Of a stretch of DNA of 64,000 nucleotides, positions 8,796 through 17,650 are shown piece by piece. A model generated the notes under the pieces. The model was given only the letters and a program-made list of their open reading frames with translations. It was not told where the DNA came from and ran no database searches. The stretch comes from an uncultured Maribacter sp. (GTDB lineage: Bacteria; Bacteroidota; Bacteroidia; Flavobacteriales; Flavobacteriaceae). Position 1 is the first letter of the stretch. Each line of letters begins with the position of its first letter. The stretch is taken from contig NZ_CANMBB010000008.1 in NCBI RefSeq assembly GCF_947495965.1, positions 113,071-177,070 on the forward strand, in the 5' to 3' direction. The position numbers were made by a program, and so were the translations under genes.

Positions 8796-10067
8796 ATGGC
8801 AGTAGATTTATTGTTAGGGCTTCAATGGGGAGACGAAGGAAAAGGAAAAATCGTTGATGTACTAACCAAGGACTATGATATCATAGCAAGATTCCAAGGA
8901 GGACCAAACGCAGGACACACTTTAGAATTTGATGGAATTAAACACGTTTTACACACTATCCCCTCTGGAATATTTCACAAAACAGCCATGAATGTTGTTG
9001 GTAATGGTGTTGTTATAGACCCTGTTATTTTTAAAAAAGAATTAGATGCCCTAAGGAAGTTTAATATAGATTTTAAATCTAAACTATTAATTTCTAGAAA
9101 AGCACACCTAATTTTACCTACACATAGGTTATTAGACGCTGCTTCGGAAGCCTCTAAAGGAAAAGCAAAAATTGGTTCTACATTAAAAGGTATTGGCCCA
9201 ACATATATGGACAAAACCGGTAGAAACGGAATGCGTATTGGAGACTTAGAGTTATCAGACTGGAAAGAAAAATACCGCTCATTAGCAGACAAACACGAAG
9301 CTATGATTGGTTTTTACAATGTAGACATACAATATGATTTACCAGAGTTAGAAACTGCATTTTTTGAAGCTGTTGAAGAATTAAAAGAACTTACCTTTAT
9401 TGATAGTGAAGAGTATTTATACCAAGCACAAAAAGATGGTAAAAAAATACTAGCAGAAGGTGCGCAAGGCTCCTTATTAGATATAGATTTTGGAACCTAC
9501 CCTTTTGTAACTTCTTCTAATACCACTGCAGCAGGTGCCTGTACTGGCCTTGGTGTTGCTCCAAACCAAATTGGTGGTGTTTTTGGAATTTTTAAAGCAT
9601 ACACTACTCGTGTAGGTAGCGGCCCTTTCCCTACGGAATTATTTGATGAAGACGGGGAAACCATGGGAAGAGTTGGTAATGAGTTTGGCGCTACCACAGG
9701 TAGACCAAGACGTTGCGGATGGTTAGATTTAGTTGCCCTAAAATATGCAGTACGAGTAAATGGTGTTACCGAATTAATGATGATGAAAGGAGATGTACTT
9801 AGCGGTTTCCCTAAATTAAAAGTATGTACAGCATACCAATATAAAGGAGAAACTATTACACATTTACCTTACAATATAGAACCAGAAAACGTTACCCCAA
9901 TATACACAGAAATGGATGGTTGGGATAAAGATTTAACAAAAATGAGAAGCCCAGAAGAGTTTCCAGAAGCGTTAAATAACTATATAAACTATTTAGAAAA
10001 AGAATTGGAAGTGCCAATTAAAATAGTTTCTGTAGGACCAGACAGAACGCAAACAATACATAGATAA
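8796..10067 (+). CDS. purA: Adenylosuccinate synthetase PurA
   Basis: A 423-residue enzyme that converts IMP, aspartate and GTP to adenylosuccinate, the first committed step to AMP. The P-loop-like GDEGKGKIVD near the N-terminus, GPNAGHT, the central GTGIGPTY-type segment (here GSTLKGIGPTYMDKTGR), TTRVGSGPFPTE and TGRPRRCGWLD are all present. Length is normal. It follows fur at 12 bases and ends in a clear rho-independent terminator, so fur-purA forms a unit. Pairing of a Fur-like regulator with purA seems to recur in flavobacteria. Confidence 0.97.
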   Translation: MAVDLLLGLQWGDEGKGKIVDVLTKDYDIIARFQGGPNAGHTLEFDGIKHVLHTIPSGIFHKTAMNVVGNGVVIDPVIFKKELDALRKFNIDFKSKLLISRKAHLILPTHRLLDAASEASKGKAKIGSTLKGIGPTYMDKTGRNGMRIGDLELSDWKEKYRSLADKHEAMIGFYNVDIQYDLPELETAFFEAVEELKELTFIDSEEYLYQAQKDGKKILAEGAQGSLLDIDFGTYPFVTSSNTTAAGACTGLGVAPNQIGGVFGIFKAYTTRVGSGPFPTELFDEDGETMGRVGNEFGATTGRPRRCGWLDLVALKYAVRVNGVTELMMMKGDVLSGFPKLKVCTAYQYKGETITHLPYNIEPENVTPIYTEMDGWDKDLTKMRSPEEFPEALNNYINYLEKELEVPIKIVSVGPDRTQTIHR

Positions 10068-10070
10068 AAA

Positions 10071-10101
10071 AAAGAGCCATTTAAAAATGGCTTTTTTTTA
10101 T
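10071..10101 (+). terminator. Rho-independent terminator of fur-purA
   Basis: An AGCCATTT...AAATGGCT hairpin (8-bp arms) is followed by eight T residues and preceded by an A-run, three bases after the purA stop. Confidence 0.9.
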
Positions 10102-10155
10102 ACACATACTTTATTAAATGTATCCTAAAGGTGGTAACACTCTTTTAAAAAATCC

Positions 10156-10163
10156 TATTTTTG
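10156..10163 (+). promoter_or_regulatory. -7 promoter-like element before the OstA-like gene
   Basis: TATTTTTG matches TAnnTTTG. It lies downstream of the ATG at 10118 but 14 bases upstream of the TTG at 10178, and so argues for the later start. Confidence 0.35.
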
Positions 10164-10177
10164 AAAAAAAGATTGAA

Positions 10178-11860
10178 TTGCAACAAATATACTACACAAT
10201 ACTACTTCTACTAATTACTTCTATACTATGGTCGCAAGACGCCAGCACAGAAGAAAGCAACCAAATTAATATTGTTTACGGCGCTAATTTTACTAAAAAT
10301 GAAGCCAAATATCCTGGAGCTTCTATTTTTAGTAAAGATGAAAAACAAGTGCAATTTGAGCACCAAGGAGCAGATTTATGGTGTGATATTGCTATTTTTT
10401 ATCAACATGAAAATAGATTAAAAGCAATAGGAAACATACGCTTACAGCAAGGGGACTCTGTAAAAATGACCAGTGGAAAAATTGAGTATGATGGCAATAT
10501 AAAACTTGCAAAAGCTTACGAAAGTGTGGTATTAGAAAATACTGACATGACACTAAAAACAGATACGTTACGCTTAGACCGCGAAAAGCAAGAAGCTTTT
10601 TACCAAGACTTTGGTACCGTTGTAGATTCTGCAAATACACTAACCAGTGAAATTGGAAAGTATTTTATGGAAACTAAAAAATATCAATTTTTAGATAGTG
10701 TTCATGTACAAAACCCAGAATACACTTTAGATTCTGAGCAATTAGATTATTACACGACTTCTAAAAATGCATACATGTATGGCCCATCCACCATTATAGG
10801 TAAATCCTATAAAATTTACTGCGAGAGAGGTTTTTATGACACTAAGGTAGAAAGTGGTTATGGTATAAAAAACACAAGGATAGATTATAATGACCGTATT
10901 ATTGAAGGAGATAGTGTTTACTTTAATAAAGCTAAAGAATTTGCATCTGCCACCAATAATATAGTAGTAACAGACACTATAAATAATGGCTTAATAAGAG
11001 CGCATTATGCCGAAGTTTATAAAGCAAAAGATTCCTTATTTGCAACAAAAAGAGCCGTGTCTATTAGTGTCATGGAAAAAGATTCGCTATACATGCACGG
11101 AGACACTTTAATGATAACCGGCAAACCCGAAGAACGCATATTAAGAGCTTTTAGAAACGCTAAATTTTACAAGAAAGATTTAAGTGGTAAGTGTGATTCT
11201 ATACATTCTGAACAAAAAACCGGAATTACGCAATTAATTAGAAATCCTATTTTATGGAATGGTGAAAACCAAATGACAGGAGATAGTATACACCTAATAT
11301 CGAATCTAAAAACAGAAAAGCTAGATTCTTTAAAAGTATTAAACAATGCTTTTATTATTTCGCAAGATACGATTGGAAAAACTGGGTTTAACCAAGCTAA
11401 AGGAAAAGATTTATTTGGTCAGTTTGAAGAAAATGAACTAAAAATAATTGATTTAATTAAAAATACCGAAGTCATTTATTACATGTATAATGATGACGAT
11501 GAACTTATTGGAATTAATAAAACAATTTGTAGTGAAATACGAATTACAATGGCCAATAATGATGTAGAAGATTTAGTATTTAAAACAAACCCAGATGGCA
11601 CTATTTTCCCGGAAACCGAACTACCCGAAAATAGCAGAAAACTAAAAGGATTTATCTGGAGAGGAGAAGAAAGAATACGAACAAAAGACGACATCTTTGA
11701 TGAAGATGACAACAATATAGAACTTGTAACTATACGTGGTATAAGCAACCCAATAGACATTGATGCCGAAGAAGAAGAACGCAGCAAAAATGAAGGAGAC
11801 CCAATAAACAATCCAAATAAAGATGCTAGAAAACCAAAGGAAACTAAGGTGAAAAAATAA
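10178..11860 (+). CDS. OstA-like/LptA-like periplasmic protein
   Basis: A beta-rich exported protein of about 560 residues. After a signal peptide (QQIYYTILLLLITSILWSQ) come repeated OstA/LptA-type strands built around patterns such as AIGNIRLQQGDSVKMTSGKIEYDG and LKTDTLRLDREKQEAFYQDFG. These resemble the LptA and LptD N-terminal jellyroll that shuttles lipopolysaccharide across the periplasm, and this larger Bacteroidota version probably does the same. The C-terminal 60 residues are highly charged and low in complexity. I prefer the TTG start at 10178 because it puts the signal peptide at the N-terminus and follows a -7 element. The alternative ATG at 10118 would add 20 residues. The gene follows the purA terminator. 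Confidence 0.82.
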   Translation: MQQIYYTILLLLITSILWSQDASTEESNQINIVYGANFTKNEAKYPGASIFSKDEKQVQFEHQGADLWCDIAIFYQHENRLKAIGNIRLQQGDSVKMTSGKIEYDGNIKLAKAYESVVLENTDMTLKTDTLRLDREKQEAFYQDFGTVVDSANTLTSEIGKYFMETKKYQFLDSVHVQNPEYTLDSEQLDYYTTSKNAYMYGPSTIIGKSYKIYCERGFYDTKVESGYGIKNTRIDYNDRIIEGDSVYFNKAKEFASATNNIVVTDTINNGLIRAHYAEVYKAKDSLFATKRAVSISVMEKDSLYMHGDTLMITGKPEERILRAFRNAKFYKKDLSGKCDSIHSEQKTGITQLIRNPILWNGENQMTGDSIHLISNLKTEKLDSLKVLNNAFIISQDTIGKTGFNQAKGKDLFGQFEENELKIIDLIKNTEVIYYMYNDDDELIGINKTICSEIRITMANNDVEDLVFKTNPDGTIFPETELPENSRKLKGFIWRGEERIRTKDDIFDEDDNNIELVTIRGISNPIDIDAEEEERSKNEGDPINNPNKDARKPKETKVKK

Positions 11861-11905
11861 TATTTACCCTACATTGTTTTAACAAAACATGCAATATGTA
11901 TTTTT

Positions 11906-13087
11906 ATGAAAGATGATTTTTTAAAATACCAAGCACAAACCTCTCCTCACCCACTAGCCTTACAAGTATCTCATGCTAAAGGCTCTTATATATACGATTC
12001 TGAAAATAATGCACACTTAGATTTTGTTGCAGGTGTTTCGGCTTGTACACTAGGTCATTGCCACCCTGCGGTGGTAGATGCCATACAAAAACAAGCAGAA
12101 AGCTATATGCATGTTATGGTGTACGGAGAATACATTCAAGAACCAGCAGTTAAGTACACCAAAGAACTGGCTTCTATTTTACCCGATTCTTTAAACGCAA
12201 CGTATCTGGTAAATTCTGGTACCGAAGCAGTAGAAGGCGCCCTTAAATTAGCCAGAAAATTTACTGGTCGCTCCCAAATAATTGCTGCAAAAAATGCATA
12301 CCATGGCAATACTATGGGAAGTTTAAGTTTAATGGGCTTAGAAGAACGTAAAGCTCCTTTTAGACCTCTTATTCCCGATGTTGCCTATATTTCTTTTAAT
12401 TCTTTTCCTGAAATAGAAAAAATCACCTCCAAAACTGCAGCTGTAATATTAGAAACCATACAAGGTGGCGCTGGATTTATTGTTCCAAAACAGGAATACC
12501 TAACAAAAGTTAAAAAACGCTGTGCAGAAGTTGGAGCACTCTTAATATTAGATGAAATTCAACCAGGATTTGGAAGAACAGGAAAATGGTTTTCTTTTGA
12601 GCACTATAATTGTACTCCAGACATCTTAGTTATTGGAAAAGGCATGGCATCTGGAATGCCAGTTGGCGCTTTTGTAGCCTCTAAAAAAATAATGGACTCC
12701 TTAAAAGACAAGCCTAAATTAGGTCACATTACTACATTTGGAGGAAACCCCGTTATTGCTGCAGCAAGTTTAGCGACATTAACAGAGCTTAAAAAAACAA
12801 AACTCATACATCAAACCACAGAAAAGGAAATTTTATTTAAAAAATTACTAATACATCCACTCATAAAAGAAGTAAGAGGAAAAGGCTTAATGCTTGCTAT
12901 ACTTTTAGAATCTGGAGATTTAGCCACAAAAATAATAATAGAAGCAGCTAAAGAAAAACTAATACTTTTTTGGTTATTATTTGAACCAAAAGCAATTAGA
13001 ATTTCTCCTCCTTTAACTATTTCAACAGCCGAAATAGAGAAAGGTTGTACTATAATTCTTACTATTCTAGACAAGCATTTACAATAA
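11906..13087 (+). CDS. Class III PLP-dependent aminotransferase (aspartate aminotransferase family)
   Basis: A 393-residue fold-type I transaminase. LVNSGTEAVEGALKLAR binds the PLP phosphate, LILDEIQPGFGRTG carries the aspartate that contacts the pyridine nitrogen, and VIGKGMASGMPVG supplies the Schiff-base lysine (Lys245). Members act on ornithine, acetylornithine, 4-aminobutyrate or similar omega-amino donors, and the substrate is not fixed by what I can see. It is distinct from the ornithine transaminase at 51382. It sits 45 bases after the OstA-like gene and 97 bases before a TPR gene. Confidence 0.87.
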   Translation: MKDDFLKYQAQTSPHPLALQVSHAKGSYIYDSENNAHLDFVAGVSACTLGHCHPAVVDAIQKQAESYMHVMVYGEYIQEPAVKYTKELASILPDSLNATYLVNSGTEAVEGALKLARKFTGRSQIIAAKNAYHGNTMGSLSLMGLEERKAPFRPLIPDVAYISFNSFPEIEKITSKTAAVILETIQGGAGFIVPKQEYLTKVKKRCAEVGALLILDEIQPGFGRTGKWFSFEHYNCTPDILVIGKGMASGMPVGAFVASKKIMDSLKDKPKLGHITTFGGNPVIAAASLATLTELKKTKLIHQTTEKEILFKKLLIHPLIKEVRGKGLMLAILLESGDLATKIIIEAAKEKLILFWLLFEPKAIRISPPLTISTAEIEKGCTIILTILDKHLQ

Positions 13088-13184
13088 TTTGTTAACTAAT
13101 TTGTTAATAATATAGCTGCAACAAGGAAGATAAAGTAACAGCAATAGCGTACTTTTAATTCTATAGACCAACTAAAATGTTCCT

Positions 13185-14582
13185 ATGGCATTAGAATCTA
13201 ACGAAAGGCCAAACAGGCCTATAGCGAAGTTTGAATCCATGTTAAAGACGGATGATGTATATTTCTTTGACTCAGAAGATTTTGAAGATATTATTCATCA
13301 TTACCTAAACAACGGAAAAATTTCTTTAGCTAAAAAAGCCATTAAAATAAGTTTAAAACAACACCCAGACTCTATAGAGCTAAAACTCTTAGACGTGGAA
13401 GTTATGGTGTTTGAAAATAATTTTGAAGCAGCAGAACAGCTTTTAGATAAACTTCAGCTATTAGATAATAGTAACGAAGAAATTTATATTCAAAGAGCAA
13501 ATATTTTCTCTAAAAAAGATAATCATCAAGGCGCCATACAGCTTTTAAATAAAGCGCTAGAATTATCCGATAACACTTTTGATATTCACTCCCTTTTAGG
13601 AATGGAATACCTTTTTATGGATGATTTTAAAAAAGCTAGAGAAAATTTTATGAAATGCGTCTCTTTTGATGAACAAGATTATTCTTCACTTTACAATGTT
13701 ATTTACTGTTTTGAATTTCTAGAAGATTATGAAGGTGCCATTCTATACTTAAATGATTATTTAGACAGAAACCCCTATTGTGAAGTTGCTTGGCATCAAT
13801 TAGGAAAACAATATTATGCAGAGAAAATGTATAAAGAAGCGCTTGCTGCTTTTGATTTTGCCATAATTTCTGATGACAATTTTATTGGAGCTTATTTTGA
13901 AAAAGGAAAAGTTTTAGAAAAACTTGGAAAATATAAAGAAGCAATAGAAAATTATGAAACTACTATAAAAATAGAGGATCCAACATCTCATGCTTTTTTA
14001 CGCATTGGAAAATGCTATGAAAAACTAGAAGATTATGAAATGGCTAAGTATTATTATTACCAAACCGTTCATGAAGACCCTCTTTTAGATAAAGGCTGGT
14101 TAGCAATAACCCGTTTTTATATGAATAGAAAAAACTACGACAAAGCGTTATACTATATTAACAAAGCTCTTAATATAGATGGAGAAAGCCCTATTTATTG
14201 GAAAAAATGTGCAAAGATAAATACCGAGTTACAAAATTATGATCAAGCAGATTTTGCATATAAACAAGCTGTAGATTTGGGCAACTATGAATTAGAAACA
14301 TGGTTAAACTGGTCCACTATTGCTGTTCATAATGAAGATATTCCTTCCGCTTTACAAATATTAGCACAAGGAAAACAATTTTATCCAGACAGTCCTGAAA
14401 TAAATTATAAAATTCCGGGTTTATATTTACTAGAACAAGATTTAATAAACGCAAGAATTACGCTTATAGATGCTCTAAAGCAAAACTTTAATGCTTTTTC
14501 CATTTTTAAAGAACAGTTTCCGCAATACAGCGAAACAGAATGGACGCAAGAAATAGTAAATTCTATGAAGAATAAAATGTAA
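13185..14582 (+). CDS. Tetratricopeptide repeat protein
   Basis: A 465-residue cytoplasmic protein made almost wholly of TPR units. About nine degenerate 34-residue helix pairs are visible, for instance AWHQLGKQYYAEKMYKEALAAFDFAI and AYFEKGKVLEKLGKYKEAIENYE. There is no signal peptide or membrane segment. It opens with an unrelated acidic stretch of about 40 residues containing DDVYFFDSEDFEDII. TPR arrays bind partner proteins, and the partner is unknown. It lies only 13 bases before the first DUF368 gene, so the two are probably cotranscribed. I do not recognise a more specific family. Confidence 0.88.
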   Translation: MALESNERPNRPIAKFESMLKTDDVYFFDSEDFEDIIHHYLNNGKISLAKKAIKISLKQHPDSIELKLLDVEVMVFENNFEAAEQLLDKLQLLDNSNEEIYIQRANIFSKKDNHQGAIQLLNKALELSDNTFDIHSLLGMEYLFMDDFKKARENFMKCVSFDEQDYSSLYNVIYCFEFLEDYEGAILYLNDYLDRNPYCEVAWHQLGKQYYAEKMYKEALAAFDFAIISDDNFIGAYFEKGKVLEKLGKYKEAIENYETTIKIEDPTSHAFLRIGKCYEKLEDYEMAKYYYYQTVHEDPLLDKGWLAITRFYMNRKNYDKALYYINKALNIDGESPIYWKKCAKINTELQNYDQADFAYKQAVDLGNYELETWLNWSTIAVHNEDIPSALQILAQGKQFYPDSPEINYKIPGLYLLEQDLINARITLIDALKQNFNAFSIFKEQFPQYSETEWTQEIVNSMKNKM

Positions 14583-14595
14583 CTATTACGTACGA

Positions 14596-15516
14596 ATGAC
14601 AGAAAAAAGAACCCCAATTCAATACCTGTTTATTACACTTAAAGGAATAGCAATGGGAGCTGCAGATGTAGTCCCTGGAGTATCTGGTGGAACAATTGCC
14701 TTTATTTCTGGTATTTATGAAGAACTTATAAACTCTATAAACAATGTAAGACCATCCCTTTTTACAACCTTAAAAAATGATGGACTAAAACCTTTTTGGA
14801 AGCATGCAAATGGCAATTTTCTCGCTGCACTATTTTTAGGCATATTTATTAGCCTATTCTCATTAGCAACTATTGTAAGCTGGCTATTAGAAAACGAACC
14901 TATTTTATTATGGTCTTTCTTTTTTGGGCTAGTATCTGCCAGTATATTTTTTGTTGGCAAGGAAATAGAAAAGTGGAATGCAACCGCAGTTATTGCTCTT
15001 ATATTTGGTGCCGCCATAGCTTTTTACATTACAACACTCCCTCCAAATGAAAACGTAGAAAGTTTACCATTTCTATTTTTATCAGGAGCTCTTGCAGTTT
15101 GCGCTATGATTTTACCAGGAATATCTGGGGCGTTTATACTTGTATTACTAGGGTCTTATAAAACCATACTTGAAGCGGTACATGAACGTAATATAAAAAT
15201 TGTAATTACAGTAGGTCTAGGGGCTATATTTGGTTTACTAAGTTTTGCAAAGCTATTAAAATGGATGTTTGCTAATTACAAAAATATTACGCTAGCACTA
15301 CTAACAGGATTCATTGTTGGTTCGTTAAATAAAATATGGCCTTGGAAAAAAGTTTTAGAAACCAAAGTTTTTGACGATAAAATAATACCTATAAATGAGC
15401 AGAGTATATCTCCTTTTTCTTTTGATGGAGATCCAAAAATTATGTTTGCCATACTACTTGCTATCCTAGGTTTTTCCCTTATTTTTATCATGGAAAAAGT
15501 AGCAAACAAAAAATAA
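14596..15516 (+). CDS. DUF368 membrane protein, copy 1
   Basis: A 306-residue polytopic membrane protein. The conserved DUF368 signature GAADVVPGVSGGTIAFISGIYEELI occurs at about residues 16-40 and is echoed near the middle by MILPGISGAFILVLLGSY, suggesting an inverted or duplicated architecture as in small transporters. About eight hydrophobic segments are visible. The family is related to polyprenyl-phosphate translocases (PopT): characterised DUF368 members recycle undecaprenyl phosphate, the carrier for wall and surface polysaccharides. That role would fit a genome with a large polysaccharide locus nearby, but it is inference for this copy. It is followed by a structured repeat and a second, diverged DUF368 gene. 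Confidence 0.88.
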   Translation: MTEKRTPIQYLFITLKGIAMGAADVVPGVSGGTIAFISGIYEELINSINNVRPSLFTTLKNDGLKPFWKHANGNFLAALFLGIFISLFSLATIVSWLLENEPILLWSFFFGLVSASIFFVGKEIEKWNATAVIALIFGAAIAFYITTLPPNENVESLPFLFLSGALAVCAMILPGISGAFILVLLGSYKTILEAVHERNIKIVITVGLGAIFGLLSFAKLLKWMFANYKNITLALLTGFIVGSLNKIWPWKKVLETKVFDDKIIPINEQSISPFSFDGDPKIMFAILLAILGFSLIFIMEKVANKK

Positions 15517-15523
15517 ACGCTGC

Positions 15524-15625
15524 TTTAGCAAACTACCTCGGGGCAAGCTCACGAGGCATTAGAAGGAAAATTAGCATTGATTTCGACGCAAGGTCGGAGC
15601 ATTTAAATCTCGATTATCGAGTAAA
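15524..15625. repeat. Structured intergenic repeat, copy A
   Basis: About 102 bases that recur at 17424-17525 with roughly nine in ten positions identical. It opens with AACTACCTC, contains the hairpin CCTCG...CGAGG and a shared core TTGATTTCGACGCAAG, and ends with ATTTAAATCTCGATTATCGAG, whose last 13 bases form a near-perfect palindrome. This copy is also bracketed by 8-bp inverted repeats, ACGCTGCT at 15517 and AGCAGCGT at 15632. It fills the gap between the two DUF368 genes. It looks like a small non-coding mobile repeat (REP or MITE type), but I do not recognise the family. Confidence 0.8.
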
Positions 15626-15628
15626 AGC

Positions 15629-16648
15629 ATGAGCAGCGTAAGAACTACAAAAGACCAATTACTTTTAATCCTAAAAGGGTTATTTATGGGTGCTGCAAAC
15701 AAAGTACCTGGAGTATCTGGAGGAATTGTTGCCTTTGTTGGTGGTTTTTATGAAGAATTTATTTATTCGTTACAAAAAATAAATCTAAAAGCCTTTAAAT
15801 TACTAATTAGCGGTAGATTAAGAAGCTTTGTTCAATACACAAACGGAAGATTTTTAGCGCTTTTAATATTGGGTATGCTAATAAGTTATTTTAGCATTTC
15901 TAAGGTATTAGATTACTTTTTAGCTCAAAAAGAACTTTACGTTTGGTCTGCTTTTTTTGGGATGATTCTTGGGTCCATATATTATATAGCCAAAGATTTT
16001 AATCATTGGAATAAAAAAACTATTAGCATTGGTTTTATCGGTTTGCTAATTGGCATTTCAATAAGTTTTTTAAACCCAGCCAAAGAAAACGACAACTTAG
16101 TATTTATTTTTATTTGTGGAATGATAAGTGTTTCTGGCATGACACTTCCAGGGCTATCTGGTTCCTTTATCTTAATGCTCCTTGGTAATTACGTATTACT
16201 CTTAGTAGACTCTGTAAATGCCTTATATGATACTTTTTCAGAAATCGTTACTGGAGATTTAAGTTTTGTAAAAAATCCTAAAAGAATTAATACTTTAAAA
16301 ATACTAGCTGTCTTTACAACAGGTTCTGCAACCGGTTTGGTTACGTTATCGCATGTACTAAGTTATGTTTTAAAAAATTACAAAAACAATACTACAGTAT
16401 TAATAATTGGTTTTATAACAGGTTCCTTAGGGGTTGTATGGCCATGGAAAAAAACTATTTACAAAACTAGTGCTAGCGGAAACATTCTTCTAGACAGTAA
16501 TGATAAAAAAATAATTAGCAACTATGAACGGTATTTTCCCAATTTTGAAATTAGCGAAACATGGTGGGCTATACTTTTTATAGTAGTAGGAATATTTATT
16601 TTATTAGGAATTGATTGGTATGGAAAAAAAAGAAGAGAAACAATATAA
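15629..16648 (+). CDS. DUF368 membrane protein, copy 2
   Basis: A 339-residue paralogue of the preceding gene, clearly diverged. The first signature reads GAANKVPGVSGGIVAFVGGFYEEFI and the second MTLPGLSGSFILMLLGNY. Hydrophobic segments match the first copy in number and order. It has an extra loop of about 30 residues in the middle (around NALYDTFSEIVTGDLSFVKNPKRINT). The start codon at 15629 lies inside the end of the repeat's outer inverted arm, so the repeat may have supplied the translation start region. It overlaps aroE by 29 bases. As for copy 1, polyprenyl-phosphate recycling is the family-based guess. Confidence 0.88.
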   Translation: MSSVRTTKDQLLLILKGLFMGAANKVPGVSGGIVAFVGGFYEEFIYSLQKINLKAFKLLISGRLRSFVQYTNGRFLALLILGMLISYFSISKVLDYFLAQKELYVWSAFFGMILGSIYYIAKDFNHWNKKTISIGFIGLLIGISISFLNPAKENDNLVFIFICGMISVSGMTLPGLSGSFILMLLGNYVLLLVDSVNALYDTFSEIVTGDLSFVKNPKRINTLKILAVFTTGSATGLVTLSHVLSYVLKNYKNNTTVLIIGFITGSLGVVWPWKKTIYKTSASGNILLDSNDKKIISNYERYFPNFEISETWWAILFIVVGIFILLGIDWYGKKRRETI

Positions 16649-17372
16649 GTTTGGGTTAGTAGGCAAAAATATATCCTACTCCTTTTCAAGAGGATATTTT
16701 TCAGATAAATTCAAGAATATGGGATTAGATAATTACTCCTACGTTAATTTTGATTTAGAAAACATAGAAGAGTTTTCCAAAATAATACAAAAACCTAAAG
16801 CTATACATGGCTTTAACGTAACTATCCCATATAAAGAAGCAATAATTCCTTTTCTTAATAACTTAGATGCAGACGCTAAAAAAATTGGGGCCGTAAACAC
16901 TATAAAAATCACCCCAGAAGGACTAAAAGGCTTTAACACAGACACCTACGGATTTAAACACACCATTCTTCCACATTTACAAAAACACCATACAAAAGCA
17001 TTAATATTAGGAACTGGTGGCGCTTCTAAAGCTGTTGCGTTTGTTTTTAAGGAGTTAGGCATTGCATACACTTTTGTTTCCAGAAATTCTGGAGAAAACA
17101 AATTATCCTACCAGGAATTAACCAAAACTGTATTGCAAGAGTATACCGTGATTGTAAATTGCACGCCACTTGGCACACATCCTAATATTACAGAAAAACC
17201 AGCACTACCCTACAACCATATAACAAAAGAGCACTTACTTTTTGATTTAATATACAATCCAGAAAAAACTGCTTTTTTACTTGCCGGAAAAGCCCAAGGC
17301 GCATCTATTTGTAATGGACAAAAAATGTTAGAATTACAGGCTGAAAAGTCGTGGGAAATATGGAATTCTTAA
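16620..17372 (+). CDS. aroE: Shikimate dehydrogenase AroE
   Basis: A 250-residue NADPH-dependent enzyme reducing 3-dehydroshikimate to shikimate in aromatic amino acid synthesis. GLVGKNISYSFSRGYFSDKF corresponds to the substrate-binding N-terminus; the SxS serines are kept, with the flavobacterial SFSRGYF version of the usual SPxxHN. NVTIPYKEAI carries the catalytic lysine, LGTGGASKAVAF is the dinucleotide-binding loop, and NCTPLGTHPN is also conserved. The ATG at 16620 is preferred over a TTG nine bases earlier. It overlaps the second DUF368 gene by 29 bases, so translation is probably coupled. Confidence 0.92.
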   Translation: MEKKEEKQYKFGLVGKNISYSFSRGYFSDKFKNMGLDNYSYVNFDLENIEEFSKIIQKPKAIHGFNVTIPYKEAIIPFLNNLDADAKKIGAVNTIKITPEGLKGFNTDTYGFKHTILPHLQKHHTKALILGTGGASKAVAFVFKELGIAYTFVSRNSGENKLSYQELTKTVLQEYTVIVNCTPLGTHPNITEKPALPYNHITKEHLLFDLIYNPEKTAFLLAGKAQGASICNGQKMLELQAEKSWEIWNS

Positions 17373-17423
17373 CACCTATTTCCCAAATTAAAAGAATATG
17401 AGATTACCTTTTTAATTACAGTT

Positions 17424-17525
17424 TTTAGTAAACTACCTCTGGGCAAGTCCACGAGGCATTAGTAGAAAAATTAGATTGATTTCGACGCAAGCGTCAGAGC
17501 ATTTAAATCTCGATTATGGAGTAAA
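17424..17525. repeat. Structured intergenic repeat, copy B
   Basis: Second copy of the element at 15524, in the same orientation, between aroE and the DUF349 gene. The differences from copy A are scattered base changes plus two single-base indels. The end hairpin CTCGATTATCGAG is broken here to CTCGATTATGGAG, and CCTCG to CCTCT, so this copy looks older or less constrained. The outer ACGCTGCT/AGCAGCGT arms of copy A are missing. Confidence 0.8.
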
Positions 17526-17595
17526 CAAGAAAACAGCATTTTTTTATTTAAATCATTGTAACAAAAAAGAAAGTCTTTTATCTTTTGCTATATGT

Positions 17596-17627
17596 TTTGT
17601 TGTCACTATCTTAACAGTGTACTTTTT
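17596..17627 (+). promoter_or_regulatory. Promoter of the DUF349 gene
   Basis: A TTTG -33 element (17596-17599) is followed, after 20 bases, by TACTTTTT (17620-17627), one base off TAnnTTTG. The start codon is 24 bases further on. Confidence 0.4.
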
Positions 17628-17650
17628 TTAGAACAAAAAAACACAGTATA

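Noticed and set aside
9497..9697. Minus-strand open frames opposite purA
   Set aside because: They are shadows of the well-supported purA reading frame, as are similar frames opposite rsh, wzc, rny and rocD.
15517..15639. Insertion sequence bounded by ACGCTGCT inverted ends
   Set aside because: There is no transposase between them and the second repeat copy lacks the ends; a non-coding repeat is the simpler reading.
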